From Luteimonas chenhongjianii (GTDB taxonomy: Bacteria > Pseudomonadota > Gammaproteobacteria > Xanthomonadales > Xanthomonadaceae): a DNA stretch of 64,000 nt. The stretch lies in assembly GCF_002327105.1 (NCBI RefSeq), contig NZ_CP023406.1, positions 1,426,001-1,490,000 on the forward strand, read 5' to 3'. The translations under genes and the position numbers were made by a program. This document shows, piece after piece, positions 37,025 through 47,283 of this stretch (positions within the stretch are counted from its first letter, which is position 1; every line of letters begins with the position of its first letter). The notes below the pieces were generated by a model. It saw nothing but the letters and a program-made list of their open reading frames with translations. It ran no database searches and had not been told where the DNA came from.

Positions 37025-37654
37025 ATGGACATCTCTCCGACCCAACACGCGATTCTCGACATGATCGGCGAGCGCATCGAGTCCGAAGGCATGCCGCCTT
37101 CGCAGGCCGAGATCGCGCGGGCCTTCGGATTCAGCGGCGTTCGTGCCGCGCAATACCACCTCGATGCCCTGGAAGCTGCAGGCGCCATCGAGCGCGTGCC
37201 GGGACGTGCGCGCGGCATCCGCGTGCGGGCACCGGCGCAGTCGCGACCCGCATCCGACCTGCAGGGCGATGCGCTCCGGCTGCCGGTGCTGGGCCAGGTC
37301 GCGGCCGGCGCCCCGATCGGGGCCGACATCGGTTCCGACGACTACCTCGTGCTCGACCGCGTGCTGTTCTCCCCGTCGCCGGACTACCTGCTCAAGGTCA
37401 AGGGCGATTCGATGCGCGACGAAGGCATCTTCGAAGGGGACCTGATCGGCGTCCACCGCACGCGCGACGCGCGTTCCGGGCAGATCGTCGTCGCCCGGGT
37501 GGATGACGCGATCACCGTCAAATTGTTGAAGATCGGCAAGGACCGCATCCGCCTGATGCCGCGCAATCCCGACTACGCCCCCATCGAGGTGCTGCCCGAC
37601 CAGGACTTCGCGATCGAGGGCCTGTACTGCGGGCTGGTCAGGCCGAACCGATGA
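37025..37654 (+). CDS. lexA: SOS repressor LexA
   Basis: A 209-residue repressor/protease: winged-helix DNA-binding domain (about 1-70, PSQAEIARAFGFSGVRAAQYH) and S24 autoprotease domain (about 85-205). The self-cleavage site is Ala94-Gly95 in VAAG, the nucleophile Ser129 in KGDSMRDEGI and the general base Lys166 in ITVKLL. The recognition helix SGVRAAQYHLDAL differs from E. coli (RSPNAAEEHLKAL), in keeping with the different operator. The start is fixed by family N-termini (MDxxxTQ) even though the operator abuts the ATG. First gene of lexA-recA-recX. Confidence 0.97.
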   Translation: MDISPTQHAILDMIGERIESEGMPPSQAEIARAFGFSGVRAAQYHLDALEAAGAIERVPGRARGIRVRAPAQSRPASDLQGDALRLPVLGQVAAGAPIGADIGSDDYLVLDRVLFSPSPDYLLKVKGDSMRDEGIFEGDLIGVHRTRDARSGQIVVARVDDAITVKLLKIGKDRIRLMPRNPDYAPIEVLPDQDFAIEGLYCGLVRPNR

Positions 37655-37840
37655 GCGCTGTGTCGCCTGGGCGCAGGGCGTGCGCGGCGTTCCCCGACGG
37701 CCATCCGCGCAGCGCGCCGCTGACCGGCACGCCCATATCCACATAATTTTGCTTCCTCCCTGCAGCGTCGCAGCCTGTGCGACCTGTGATTGCGAGGATG
37801 CTCCCACCAGACCGGAATACGAATGACAAGGACCACGACG

Positions 37841-38875
<1,035 letters not shown>

Positions 38876-38882
38876 GGCCGGC

Positions 38883-39449
38883 ATGACGGAGCCGCATGAT
38901 CCGGCCGATGCCGTCGGCGCGCGCAGTGAAAGCTGCGACGCGGGCGCTTCGGGGCTGACAGGTGGCACCGGCAAACGGCGCAAACGCCGTGAGATGACGC
39001 CCGCGATGCGGGCGTTGTCGTTGCTGGTGCGGCGCGAACATTCGCGCCCCGAGTTGTTGCGCAAGCTCGAGGCGCGCGGGGTGGACAGCGAGGAAGCTGT
39101 CGCGGCGGTCGAACAGATGCACGCCGCCGGCTGGCAGGACGACGCGCGTTTCGCAGCGAGTCTTGCCCGCAGCCGGGCGACCGGCGGATACGGCCCGCTG
39201 CGGATCGAGGCCGAACTCGGCAGTCATCGGCTGACCGACAGCCAGATCGCCGCCGCTTTCGAATCGCTGGCGGCCGACGGCGAGGCCGACTGGCCGCAGC
39301 GTGCACGCGACCTGCTCGAGCGTCGTTACGACGTCGGCGCGTTCGCCGCTGACCCTGCGCTGCGCCGCAAGGCCGTGGAGTTCCTGCGGCGTCGCGGCTT
39401 CGACGGCGACACCGCCTATGGCGCGGTGCGGGCCCTGCAGGCCGGCTGA
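38883..39449 (+). CDS. recX: RecA regulator RecX
   Basis: The 188-residue protein from ATG 38883 has an unconserved, charged N-terminal arm (about 1-38) and then the RecX three-helix repeats: AMRALSLLVRREHSRPELLRKLEARGV, GWQDDARFAASLARSRATGGYGPLRIEAEL and a third repeat ending RRKAVEFLRRRGFDGDTAYGAV. An earlier in-frame ATG at 38853 overlaps recA and is less likely. RecX binds the RecA filament and limits its growth. Immediate placement after recA is the rule for this family. Confidence 0.93.
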   Translation: MTEPHDPADAVGARSESCDAGASGLTGGTGKRRKRREMTPAMRALSLLVRREHSRPELLRKLEARGVDSEEAVAAVEQMHAAGWQDDARFAASLARSRATGGYGPLRIEAELGSHRLTDSQIAAAFESLAADGEADWPQRARDLLERRYDVGAFAADPALRRKAVEFLRRRGFDGDTAYGAVRALQAG

Positions 39450-39625
39450 CCCCGCCCTGACGGTCGTGTCACGCGCGAAGCCTGCACGGCCGGGCAGGGC
39501 GCCGGGTGCCCGGGCGGCCTGCTACCCTTCGCTTTCCTGGGCATGACGTTGGATCGGCACCGTCGAAGACGGACGCGCGTGGTACCGGCATGCCCATGCC
39601 CCCTCCCGCATCGTCCGTCAGGCCC

Positions 39626-42268
39626 ATGACCACGCAGACCTCCAGCACCGCCCAGATCCGCAGCGACTTCATCGAATTCTTCAAGGGCAAGGGCCACACC
39701 ATCGTGCCGTCCGCGCCGCTGGTGCCCGGCAACGACCCGACGCTGCTGTTCACCAACTCGGGCATGGTGCAGTTCAAGGACGTGTTCCTCGGCGCGGAGA
39801 AGCGCAGCTACGTGCGCGCCGCCGATGTACAACGTTGCCTGCGCGCGGGCGGCAAGCACAACGATCTCGACCAGGTCGGCTATACCGCGCGCCATCACAC
39901 GTTCTTCGAAATGCTCGGCAACTGGTCGTTCGGCGACTACTTCAAGAAGGAGGCGATCGCCTGGGCCTGGGAGCTTCTGACCGGCGTGTGGAAGCTGCCG
40001 GCCGAGCGGCTGCTGGTCACCGTCTACCACACCGACGACGAGGCTTATGCGCTGTGGCGCGACATGGTCGGCGTGCCGGAAGAACGGATCGTGCGCATCG
40101 GCGACAACAAGGGCGCGCCGTTTGCTTCCGACAATTTCTGGCAGATGGCCGACACCGGCCCATGCGGGCCGTGCACCGAGATCTTCTACGACCACGGCCC
40201 GTCGCATTTCGGCGGACCGCCCGGCTCGCCCGACGAGGACGGTGACCGCTTCATCGAGATCTGGAATCTCGTCTTCATGCAGTTCGACAAGCAGGCCGAC
40301 GGCAGCCTCCTGCCGCTGCCGGCGCCGTGCGTGGACACCGGCATGGGGCTCGAGCGCCTGGCCGCGATTCTGCAGGGCGTGCACAGCAACTACGAGATCG
40401 ACCTGTTCCAGGCGCTGATCCGCAAGGCCGCCGAGCTCACCGGCACCCAGGATCTGGAGAACAAGTCGTTGCGCGTGATCGCCGACCATATCCGCGCCTG
40501 CAGCTTCCTGATCGTCGACGGTGTGCTGCCGTCCAATGAAGGCCGCGGTTACGTGCTGCGCCGGATCATCCGGCGGGCCCTTCGGCACGGCTGGATGCTC
40601 GGCGTGCGTCAGCCCTTCTTCAGCGCGATGGTCGAAACGCTCGATGCGGTGATGGGCGAGGCCTATCCCGAGCTGCATGCCAAGCGCGAGCTGGTCGAAC
40701 GCGCGCTCAGGGTCGAGGAAGAACGCTTTGCCGAGACGCTCGACGCGGGCATGCGCATCTTCGACGAAGTGGCCTCCCGCAGTAATGGCGCAATCCCCGG
40801 AGAGGACGCGTTTCGCCTGTACGACACCTACGGCTTCCCGCTGGACCTCACCCAGGACATCGCGCGCGAGCGTGGCCTCGATGTCGACATGGCCGGCTTC
40901 GACGCCGCAATGCAGCGCCAGCGCGAGACCGCGCGCGCGGCCGGCAAGTTCTCTGCCGGCACCGGTCTGTCGGCCGAACTGGTCTCGCAGCTGTCGCCCA
41001 CCACGTTTGTCGGGGACGGTGTCACGTCCGCGGACGACCTGCGGGTCGTCGCGCTGTTGCAGAACGGGCGGCCGGTCGATGCGGTTGCAGCGGGTGAGGA
41101 GGCGGTCGTGATCCTCGATCGCACGCCGTTCTATGCCGAATCCGGTGGCCAGGTCGGTGATACCGGCGCGCTCGAGGCCGATGGACTGCGCTTCGAAGTA
41201 GGCGACACGCAGAAGCTCTCCGGCCAGTTCCATGGCCATGTCGGCCGGGTGACGTCGGGCGCGCTGCGCACCGGCGATCGCGTGCGCGGCGTCGTCGATG
41301 CGGAGCGCCGCGATTCGATCGTGCTCAATCACAGCGCCACGCACCTGCTGCACGGCGCGCTCCGCGAACTGCTCGGTACGCACGTCGCGCAGAAGGGCTC
41401 GCTGGTCGCGCCCGAGCGGCTGCGCTTCGACTTCTCGCATTTCCAGCCGGTCACCGCCGAGGAGCTCGCCGAGATCGAACGGCGCGTCAACGTCGAGGTG
41501 CGCGCCAACCACCCGGTGCGCATCGAGCAGATGGACATGCAGAGCGCGCTCGATTCCGGCGCGATGGCGCTGTTCGGCGAAAAGTACGGCGAGCGCGTGC
41601 GCGTGGTGACGATGGGCGAGTCGGTGGAACTGTGCGGCGGTACCCACGTCGACCGTACCGGTCGCATCGGGCTGTTCAAGCTGGTTTCCGAAGGCGGTGT
41701 CTCCTCGGGCGTACGCCGCGTCGAGGCGCTGACCGGACAGGCCGCGCTCGATCATGTGCGCGCGGACGAGGAACGCATGCGTCAGGCGGCGGGGCTTCTG
41801 GGCGGCAGCCCCGGCGAAATCGGCGAGCGGGTGCGCGCCCTGCTGGAGCGGCAGAAGCAGCTCGAGCGCGAACTCGAGACGATCAAGGCCAAGGCTGCCA
41901 GTGGCGCGACCGCCGATCTGGGCGAATCAGCCGTCGATGTGGGTGGCGTCAAGATTGTCGCCGCACGTATCGAGGGGCTCGACGCGAAGGCGTTGCGTGA
42001 CGCCGTCGATCGGCTCAAGCAGCAGCTCGGCGATGTCGTGGTGCTGCTCGCCGGCGCAAGCGAGGGCAAGGTAGCGCTGGTGGCCGGAGTCTCGGGAGCG
42101 GCCAGCGGACGGGTCAAGGCGGGCGAATTGCTGTCGCATGTGGCCGGTCGTATCGGCGGCAAGGGCGGCGGTCGACCAGATCTGGCCCAGGGCGGCGGCG
42201 AGGACGGGCCGGCCCTGATTGCAGCCCTTGAGGACGTTCCTGACTGGGTTGCGACACGGCTCGGCTAA
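39626..42268 (+). CDS. alaS: Alanyl-tRNA synthetase
   Basis: The 880-residue enzyme from ATG 39626 begins with the class II catalytic core ([56 protein letters not shown] in pieces). The editing domain follows, with NHSATHLLH and [10 protein letters not shown] zinc/proofreading motifs, a coiled coil (about 745-770), and the C-Ala DHHA1 domain ending [14 protein letters not shown]. It charges tRNA-Ala and clears mischarged Ser and Gly. It lies between recX and csrA, as in many gammaproteobacteria. Confidence 0.97.
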   Translation: MTTQTSSTAQIRSDFIEFFKGKGHTIVPSAPLVPGNDPTLLFTNSGMVQFKDVFLGAEKRSYVRAADVQRCLRAGGKHNDLDQVGYTARHHTFFEMLGNWSFGDYFKKEAIAWAWELLTGVWKLPAERLLVTVYHTDDEAYALWRDMVGVPEERIVRIGDNKGAPFASDNFWQMADTGPCGPCTEIFYDHGPSHFGGPPGSPDEDGDRFIEIWNLVFMQFDKQADGSLLPLPAPCVDTGMGLERLAAILQGVHSNYEIDLFQALIRKAAELTGTQDLENKSLRVIADHIRACSFLIVDGVLPSNEGRGYVLRRIIRRALRHGWMLGVRQPFFSAMVETLDAVMGEAYPELHAKRELVERALRVEEERFAETLDAGMRIFDEVASRSNGAIPGEDAFRLYDTYGFPLDLTQDIARERGLDVDMAGFDAAMQRQRETARAAGKFSAGTGLSAELVSQLSPTTFVGDGVTSADDLRVVALLQNGRPVDAVAAGEEAVVILDRTPFYAESGGQVGDTGALEADGLRFEVGDTQKLSGQFHGHVGRVTSGALRTGDRVRGVVDAERRDSIVLNHSATHLLHGALRELLGTHVAQKGSLVAPERLRFDFSHFQPVTAEELAEIERRVNVEVRANHPVRIEQMDMQSALDSGAMALFGEKYGERVRVVTMGESVELCGGTHVDRTGRIGLFKLVSEGGVSSGVRRVEALTGQAALDHVRADEERMRQAAGLLGGSPGEIGERVRALLERQKQLERELETIKAKAASGATADLGESAVDVGGVKIVAARIEGLDAKALRDAVDRLKQQLGDVVVLLAGASEGKVALVAGVSGAASGRVKAGELLSHVAGRIGGKGGGRPDLAQGGGEDGPALIAALEDVPDWVATRLG

Positions 42269-42342
42269 GCGGGCGTTAAACAGTGTCGTCCGTGTATTGA
42301 CCGGTCGGGCGGCAGAGGACATGCTTCACGCCCTTGATGGGT

Positions 42343-42382
42343 CTGTAATCGGTTTCCATGGTCGATAACGGTCCGATTACAG
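42343..42382 (+). repeat. Perfect 10-base inverted repeat in the csrA leader region
   Basis: CTGTAATCGG (42343-42352) and CCGATTACAG (42373-42382) are exact inverted copies separated by 20 bases. They lie 44-83 bases before the csrA ATG. They could form an RNA stem-loop in the csrA leader or be a dyad operator. There is no U-run, so it is not a terminator. Confidence 0.75.
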
Positions 42383-42389
42383 CTATGCC

Positions 42390-42413
42390 GGCGCGTTTGA
42401 TGCGCGTCGCGCC
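42390..42413 (+). promoter_or_regulatory. Second hairpin directly before the csrA ribosome-binding site
   Basis: GGCGCG (42390-42395) pairs with CGCGCC (42408-42413) across 12 bases. AGGAGA, the csrA Shine-Dalgarno, follows from 42415. Together with the upstream dyad this gives a two-hairpin leader next to a GGA motif, the kind of site CsrA proteins bind; autoregulation is an inference. Confidence 0.5.
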
Positions 42414-42425
42414 CAGGAGATTGTT

Positions 42426-42632
42426 ATGTTGATTTTGACCCGCCGTGTCGGGGAAACGCTGATGATTGGTGACTCGGTCTCGGTGACCGTGCTCGGCGTC
42501 AAGGGCAACCAGGTGCGTATCGGTATCACCGCGCCGAAGGATGTCGCCGTGCATCGCGAAGAGATCTACCAGCGGATCCATGGGGAAGGCGAGTCGAGCG
42601 ATGTGCAGGAAGATTTGCCGCAGACGCCCTGA
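42426..42632 (+). CDS. csrA: Carbon storage regulator CsrA/RsmA
   Basis: A 68-residue protein with the invariant CsrA core: [48 protein letters not shown]. The RNA-contact residues near Leu4/Arg6 and Arg44 (VHREE) are present. The C-terminal tail ([14 protein letters not shown]) is longer than in E. coli CsrA, as in Xanthomonas. It is a dimeric RNA-binding protein that controls translation and stability of mRNAs for motility, biofilm and, in related plant pathogens, virulence. A strong ribosome-binding site, AGGAGA, precedes it, and tRNA-Ser follows 50 bases on. Confidence 0.97.
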
Positions 42633-42682
42633 ATCGGTATCCTTCGCCCCGCGTTCGGTGCATGCATCAGACGCGTTGCTTC

Positions 42683-42775
42683 GGAGAGTTGCCCGAGTGG
42701 CTGAAGGGGCTCCCCTGCTAAGGGAGTATGGGGCTTAAAACTCCATCGAGGGTTCGAATCCCTCACTCTCCGCCA
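42683..42775 (+). tRNA. tRNA-Ser (anticodon GCU)
   Basis: A 93-base class II tRNA. The acceptor arms are GGAGAGT / ACTCTCC with discriminator G, and CCA is encoded at 42773-42775. The anticodon loop CTGCTAA carries GCT at 42717-42719. The long variable arm and GGTTCGAATCC T-arm are clear. Confidence 0.97.
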
Positions 42776-42876
42776 CTGCTTAGATCGATCGGATTCCTCG
42801 CGAATCGCTGAAAAAATCTTTGCAGAGGTGGTTGACGAAACATCGGAATTTCTGCAAAATTCCGCTTCTGTTCAAA

Positions 42877-42953
42877 GCGCCCGTAGCTCAGTTGGATAGA
42901 GCACCAGGCTACGAACTTGGGGGTCGGAGGTTCGAATCCTTCCGGGCGCGCCA
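42877..42953 (+). tRNA. tRNA-Arg (anticodon ACG)
   Basis: A 77-base tRNA with acceptor arms GCGCCCG / CGGGCGC, discriminator G and encoded CCA. The anticodon stem CCAGG/CTTGG closes the loop CTACGAA with ACG at 42911-42913 (A34 read as inosine). It lies about 100 bases after tRNA-Ser. Confidence 0.97.
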
Positions 42954-42967
42954 GAACATACGAAGAG

Positions 42968-42993
42968 GCCAGCGAGCGATCGCTGGCTTTTTT
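42968..42993 (+). terminator. Intrinsic terminator after tRNA-Arg
   Basis: Eight-base arms (GCCAGCGA / TCGCTGGC) around GCGA are followed by six T, 14 bases after the tRNA end. Confidence 0.92.
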
Positions 42994-43485
42994 GTTGCCT
43001 GCGTTTTTTCCGACGACTGCTGCTGCGCGATCTATCCCGTCAGCAATGAACCCGACGCCGGGCGCTGCCGTCTCCGATTTCAGTGTGCGTCGGCACTGCG
43101 CGGCTCTCCATCTGCTTCCTGGCGCTCGGCGAGCCGCAAGCGATGCATGGCGCGAAATCGATGTCTTGCCGGTGATCGCGTGCATCGCGCAGCGATGCGT
43201 ATTTGCCCGGCACGCACGGCAAACGAAGACTTCTGACGTCGTCTGGCTGGCCAGGCCCAGGCCGGCGCGTGTCGCCCGCCTCAAGCGGACGTGGTGGGGT
43301 TATCCGGGCGGCCTGTAGCACCGGCAGCTCGCCATGGACGTGGCATGGCTGTGCATCGCCCCAGGGCGCGTGATGTCACGTGCAGTGGCAGCGTTCGCGC
43401 TGCGGCAAGCGCAGTGGTACGGAGTGGCGCGGCGACGCGCACGGGACGAGACGGCGCAGCTGGCTGCGCCGGCGCAACGCAGCCG
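42994..43485. other. 492-base gap between the tRNA-Arg terminator and the nucleotide-sugar dehydrogenase
   Basis: This stretch is bounded by a plus-strand terminator and the stop of a minus-strand gene. I see no coding frame with a credible start, no tRNA-end repeat that would mark an integration site, and no terminator for the dehydrogenase that I would defend. Its base composition is slightly more even than in the flanking genes. Confidence 0.5.
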
Positions 43486-44775
43486 TTACAGGCGAGCGTC
43501 GACCGCGTCGACCGGCAGGACCGCCTTGACGTCGAACAGCACTGCGCCCGGCTTTCCGAACTTGCGCAGGCCATCTGCACCGAGCTCGCGGAACCGGGTG
43601 TGCGCGACAGCGAGCACGACCGCGTCGTAGATGCCCGCTTGCGGCGTGTCGATCGGCGTCAGGCCGTATTCGTGCTGCGCGTAGGCGGGGGCCACCCACG
43701 GATCATGGACATCGACCTGGATGCTGTAGCTCTCCAGTTCGCGCACGACGTCGATGACGCGGGTGTTGCGCAGATCCGGGCAGTTCTCCTTGAACGCCAG
43801 GCCCAGTACGAGCACGCGCGCACCCGCGGTCTGGATGCCGCGCTGCTGCATCAGCTTCACCACGCGCTGGGCGACATGCAGGCCCATGCTGTCGTTGATG
43901 CGCCGGCCGGCGAGGATGACCTCCGGGTGGTAGCCGATCTCCTGCGCCTTGTGCGTGAGGTAGTAGGGATCCACGCCGATGCAATGACCGCCGACGAGTC
44001 CAGGGCGGAACGGCAGGAAGTTCCATTTGGTGCCGGCGGCTTCGAGCACCTCGTGGGTGTCGATGCCCAGGCGGTCGAAGATCAGCGCGAGCTCGTTGAC
44101 GAGCGCGATGTTGACGTCGCGCTGGGTGTTCTCGATGACCTTGGCCGCTTCCGCCACGCGGATGCTCGAGACCCGATGGGTCCCGGCCTCGACGATGTCG
44201 CGGTAGAGGGTGTCGACGAATCCGGCCGCGGCCTCGCTCGAGCCGGCGGTGACCTTCAAGGTGTTCTCGAGACGGTGTTCCTTGTCGCCCGGATTGATCC
44301 GTTCGGGGCTGTAACCGACGTGGAAGTCCTCCAGAAAGCGCAGGCCCGAGACGCGCTCGAGGATCGGCACGCAGATCTCTTCCGTCGCACCCGGATACAC
44401 GGTCGATTCGAAGATCACGACGCCGCCGCGCTGAAGCGCGGCTCCGACCGCGGCGCTCGCCGCCTCGAGTGCGCCCAGGTCCGGCCGTTTGTAGGCGTCG
44501 ACCGGCGTGGGCACGGTGACGATGTGCACATTGCATCCGGCGAGGTCGGCCGCGTCGGCGCTATAGCGCAGATGCGACGCCGAGCGCAGTTCGTCGGGCG
44601 ACAGCTCGCGGGTATGGTCGTCACCGCGCTGCAGGCCCGCCACGCGGGTGGTGTCGATGTCGAAGCCCAGAGTGGCGTGTCGGCGTCCGAACGCGACCGC
44701 GAGCGGCAGGCCGACGTAGCCCAGGCCGATGATGGCGATGCGGATGTCGTCGCGTGCGGGCAACGGTGCGGTCAT
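43486..44775 (-). CDS. UDP-HexNAc-type nucleotide-sugar dehydrogenase (TviB/WbpA-like)
   Basis: From ATG 44775 the protein has 429 residues. The N-terminal NAD domain opens IRIAIIGLGYVGLPLAVAFG (about 11-30). The signature TVPTPVD and the catalytic Cys265 in GLVGGHCIGVDPYYL follow, then the C-terminal UDP-binding domain (VLVLGLAFKENCPDLRNT). Sequence features such as GTKWNFLPFRPGLVGGHC place it with TviB/WbpA/CapL enzymes, which oxidise UDP-GlcNAc or UDP-GalNAc to the uronic acid, rather than with UDP-glucose dehydrogenase. Products feed surface polysaccharides. No epimerase or glycosyltransferase is adjacent, so the polymer is unknown. A TTG start at 44796 would add seven residues. Confidence 0.9.
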   Translation of the reverse strand: MTAPLPARDDIRIAIIGLGYVGLPLAVAFGRRHATLGFDIDTTRVAGLQRGDDHTRELSPDELRSASHLRYSADAADLAGCNVHIVTVPTPVDAYKRPDLGALEAASAAVGAALQRGGVVIFESTVYPGATEEICVPILERVSGLRFLEDFHVGYSPERINPGDKEHRLENTLKVTAGSSEAAAGFVDTLYRDIVEAGTHRVSSIRVAEAAKVIENTQRDVNIALVNELALIFDRLGIDTHEVLEAAGTKWNFLPFRPGLVGGHCIGVDPYYLTHKAQEIGYHPEVILAGRRINDSMGLHVAQRVVKLMQQRGIQTAGARVLVLGLAFKENCPDLRNTRVIDVVRELESYSIQVDVHDPWVAPAYAQHEYGLTPIDTPQAGIYDAVVLAVAHTRFRELGADGLRKFGKPGAVLFDVKAVLPVDAVDARL

Positions 44776-44829
44776 GCAGGAGCGCTCGGTAGGCAATCGG
44801 CGCAGTGTAGCGGACGCCCTTCGCCCCGC

Positions 44830-45665
44830 TCAGGCGTCAGCGAGCCAGGCTGCGATCACGGCGGGCGTGCGCATCCACGCGAAATGATCTGCCGCTGTGC
44901 CGAGATCGCGGGCGGCGAAGCCGGCAATGTCCGCGTCCGCACCGCTCCCGAGCTTCGACAGCAGGAAGCGTAGAGAGGTTGGTGGCCCCAGCCAGTCGTC
45001 GTGCAGCCACGCCGCGCGGACGTCGACTTGCACGCGCCCCATTGCGGCATCCAGATCGACGCCCAGGCCCGCAGCCGAATAACGTCCACGCAGTCCGCTG
45101 CACGTCCAGTCGGCGATCACGCTCCGCGACTCGTTGCCGGCAAAGCCCAGCCGGCGACCCGGCAGCGCACCACGGACACGCGCGATCCAGGCCATGAAGC
45201 GGTAAAGCGGCGGCAGCGCATAGCGCACACGCGGTGGAAACGCGCGCCAGTAGGGCGCGCCACTGGCGACGAGCCAGAGTGTCTGCGCTGTATCGGGATG
45301 CAGCGCGAGGTGGCAGCACGCGAGCTGGCCGCCGAGGCTGTGACCACCGACGATGCGCGCCGCATTCGGCGCGCAGCCATCCAGCGCTGCGCCGCTGCCG
45401 GCGATATCGGCAAGGAGTTCACGGTAACCCCAGTCGTGGTCGCGCCCGGCGCGCAGGTTGCTCGATCCGATGCCGCGCCATTCGTGCAGGCCCACGGCGA
45501 CACCACGCGCCGCCAGTGCGTCGGCGAAAGGCAGGTAGTGCCTGGCCGGTACGCCCATCGCCGGCAGCCACAACAGACGTCTGCGTGGTGCCTCGGGCAC
45601 GCGCGTGATCAGCTCGAAGCGATGGTCGTCGCCGACCTCGACCGCGGTCACCCCCGCCGCAGCGC

Positions 45666-45669
<4 letters not shown>
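44830..45669 (-). CDS. Alpha/beta-hydrolase-fold protein
   Basis: A 279-residue protein starting at GTG 45669, overlapping the thiD stop by four bases. The nucleophile elbow GGHSLGGQ puts Ser111 in the active site. LHEWRGIGSSN near residues 61-71 is the oxyanion and cap region, and an Asp in WLHDDW and His in AADHFAWM complete a plausible triad. It has no signal peptide. The reaction is unknown; the family includes esterases, lipases and acyl-transferring enzymes. Coupling to thiD suggests co-expression, not necessarily a shared pathway. Confidence 0.82.
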
Positions 45670-46478
<809 letters not shown>

Positions 46479-46517
46479 CGGCGTATTGTGCCTGCCGGCC
46501 TTCGCGGCTGCGATGGA

Positions 46518-47198
46518 TCAGTCCGCCGGCCTCGCAGGTACTCCGCGCCATTGGCGATAGGCCGTGTACCCCAGGCCCGTGGCCCCCGTGAGTGTGGCGG
46601 GGATCAGCAGCGCGTCGTAGCGCAGCAGCGTGAACAGCCATGCGCCCGCCGCCCCTCCGGCCAGAAACGCCGCGATGATCAGTGCGCTCAGCGAAAGCCG
46701 CCGGATGGGCAGTGGTCGGCCGCGCAACAGGTGTCCGAGGCCGATGCCCAGGTCGGTGAACATGCCGCTCAGATGCGTGGTTCGGACCAGCGCGCCACTG
46801 TAGGTCGTTGCCAGTGCGTTCTGCAGTCCGCAGGCCATCGCCGCAAGGAGCGCGCCGTAGAGCGCGGCGCGCTCGAACAGGGGAACCGCCGCCGCCAGCA
46901 GGCCCGCCTCCAGCGCCAGAGCAACACCGTAACGGCGCCCGAGTCGCAGGGCGTCGTCCTGCAGGATCAGGCCACTCAGGGTGGCGCCTGCACAGAACGC
47001 CAGCACGATGCCGGCAAGTTGCAGGGCTGTGCTGCGGTCTCCGGCGACCAGCGCCGCTCCGAGCAGGGTGGTGGTGCCTGTGAGGTGGCTCAGCGCCTGA
47101 TATTCGAACCCGAGGTAGCCGACGACGTTGACCATGCCTGCCACGCAGGCAAGCACGATCGCGCCGATCCACACCCAGGCCGGCAGCCGGCTATCCAC
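46518..47198 (-). CDS. YoaK-family (DUF1275) membrane protein
   Basis: A 226-residue protein with about six transmembrane helices. The N-terminal helix leading to [21 protein letters not shown], the central [25 protein letters not shown] and the short cytoplasmic RRLSLSALI are characteristic of DUF1275/YoaK. The function is unknown; the repeated TG and SG motifs in helices hint at a transporter. It is on the minus strand between the PIN-PhoH gene and thiD with short gaps (85 and 39 bases). Confidence 0.88.
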   Translation of the reverse strand: MDSRLPAWVWIGAIVLACVAGMVNVVGYLGFEYQALSHLTGTTTLLGAALVAGDRSTALQLAGIVLAFCAGATLSGLILQDDALRLGRRYGVALALEAGLLAAAVPLFERAALYGALLAAMACGLQNALATTYSGALVRTTHLSGMFTDLGIGLGHLLRGRPLPIRRLSLSALIIAAFLAGGAAGAWLFTLLRYDALLIPATLTGATGLGYTAYRQWRGVPARPAD

Positions 47199-47283
47199 GC
47201 GCGCTGCCGGTTGGCAAAAGACATGCGTGGAGCCTGCTGCCGGAGCGGCTCATCCAGGACTCATCCCCGGCGCATGGCCGGCG

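Noticed and set aside
42683..43485. tRNA-Ser/tRNA-Arg locus considered as an integration site of a genomic island
   Set aside because: No integrase and no repeat of a tRNA 3' end were found downstream; the following genes look chromosomal.
46479..46517. TPP riboswitch upstream of thiD
   Set aside because: The gap is only 39 bases, too short for a THI box, and the coding region upstream shows no such motif.
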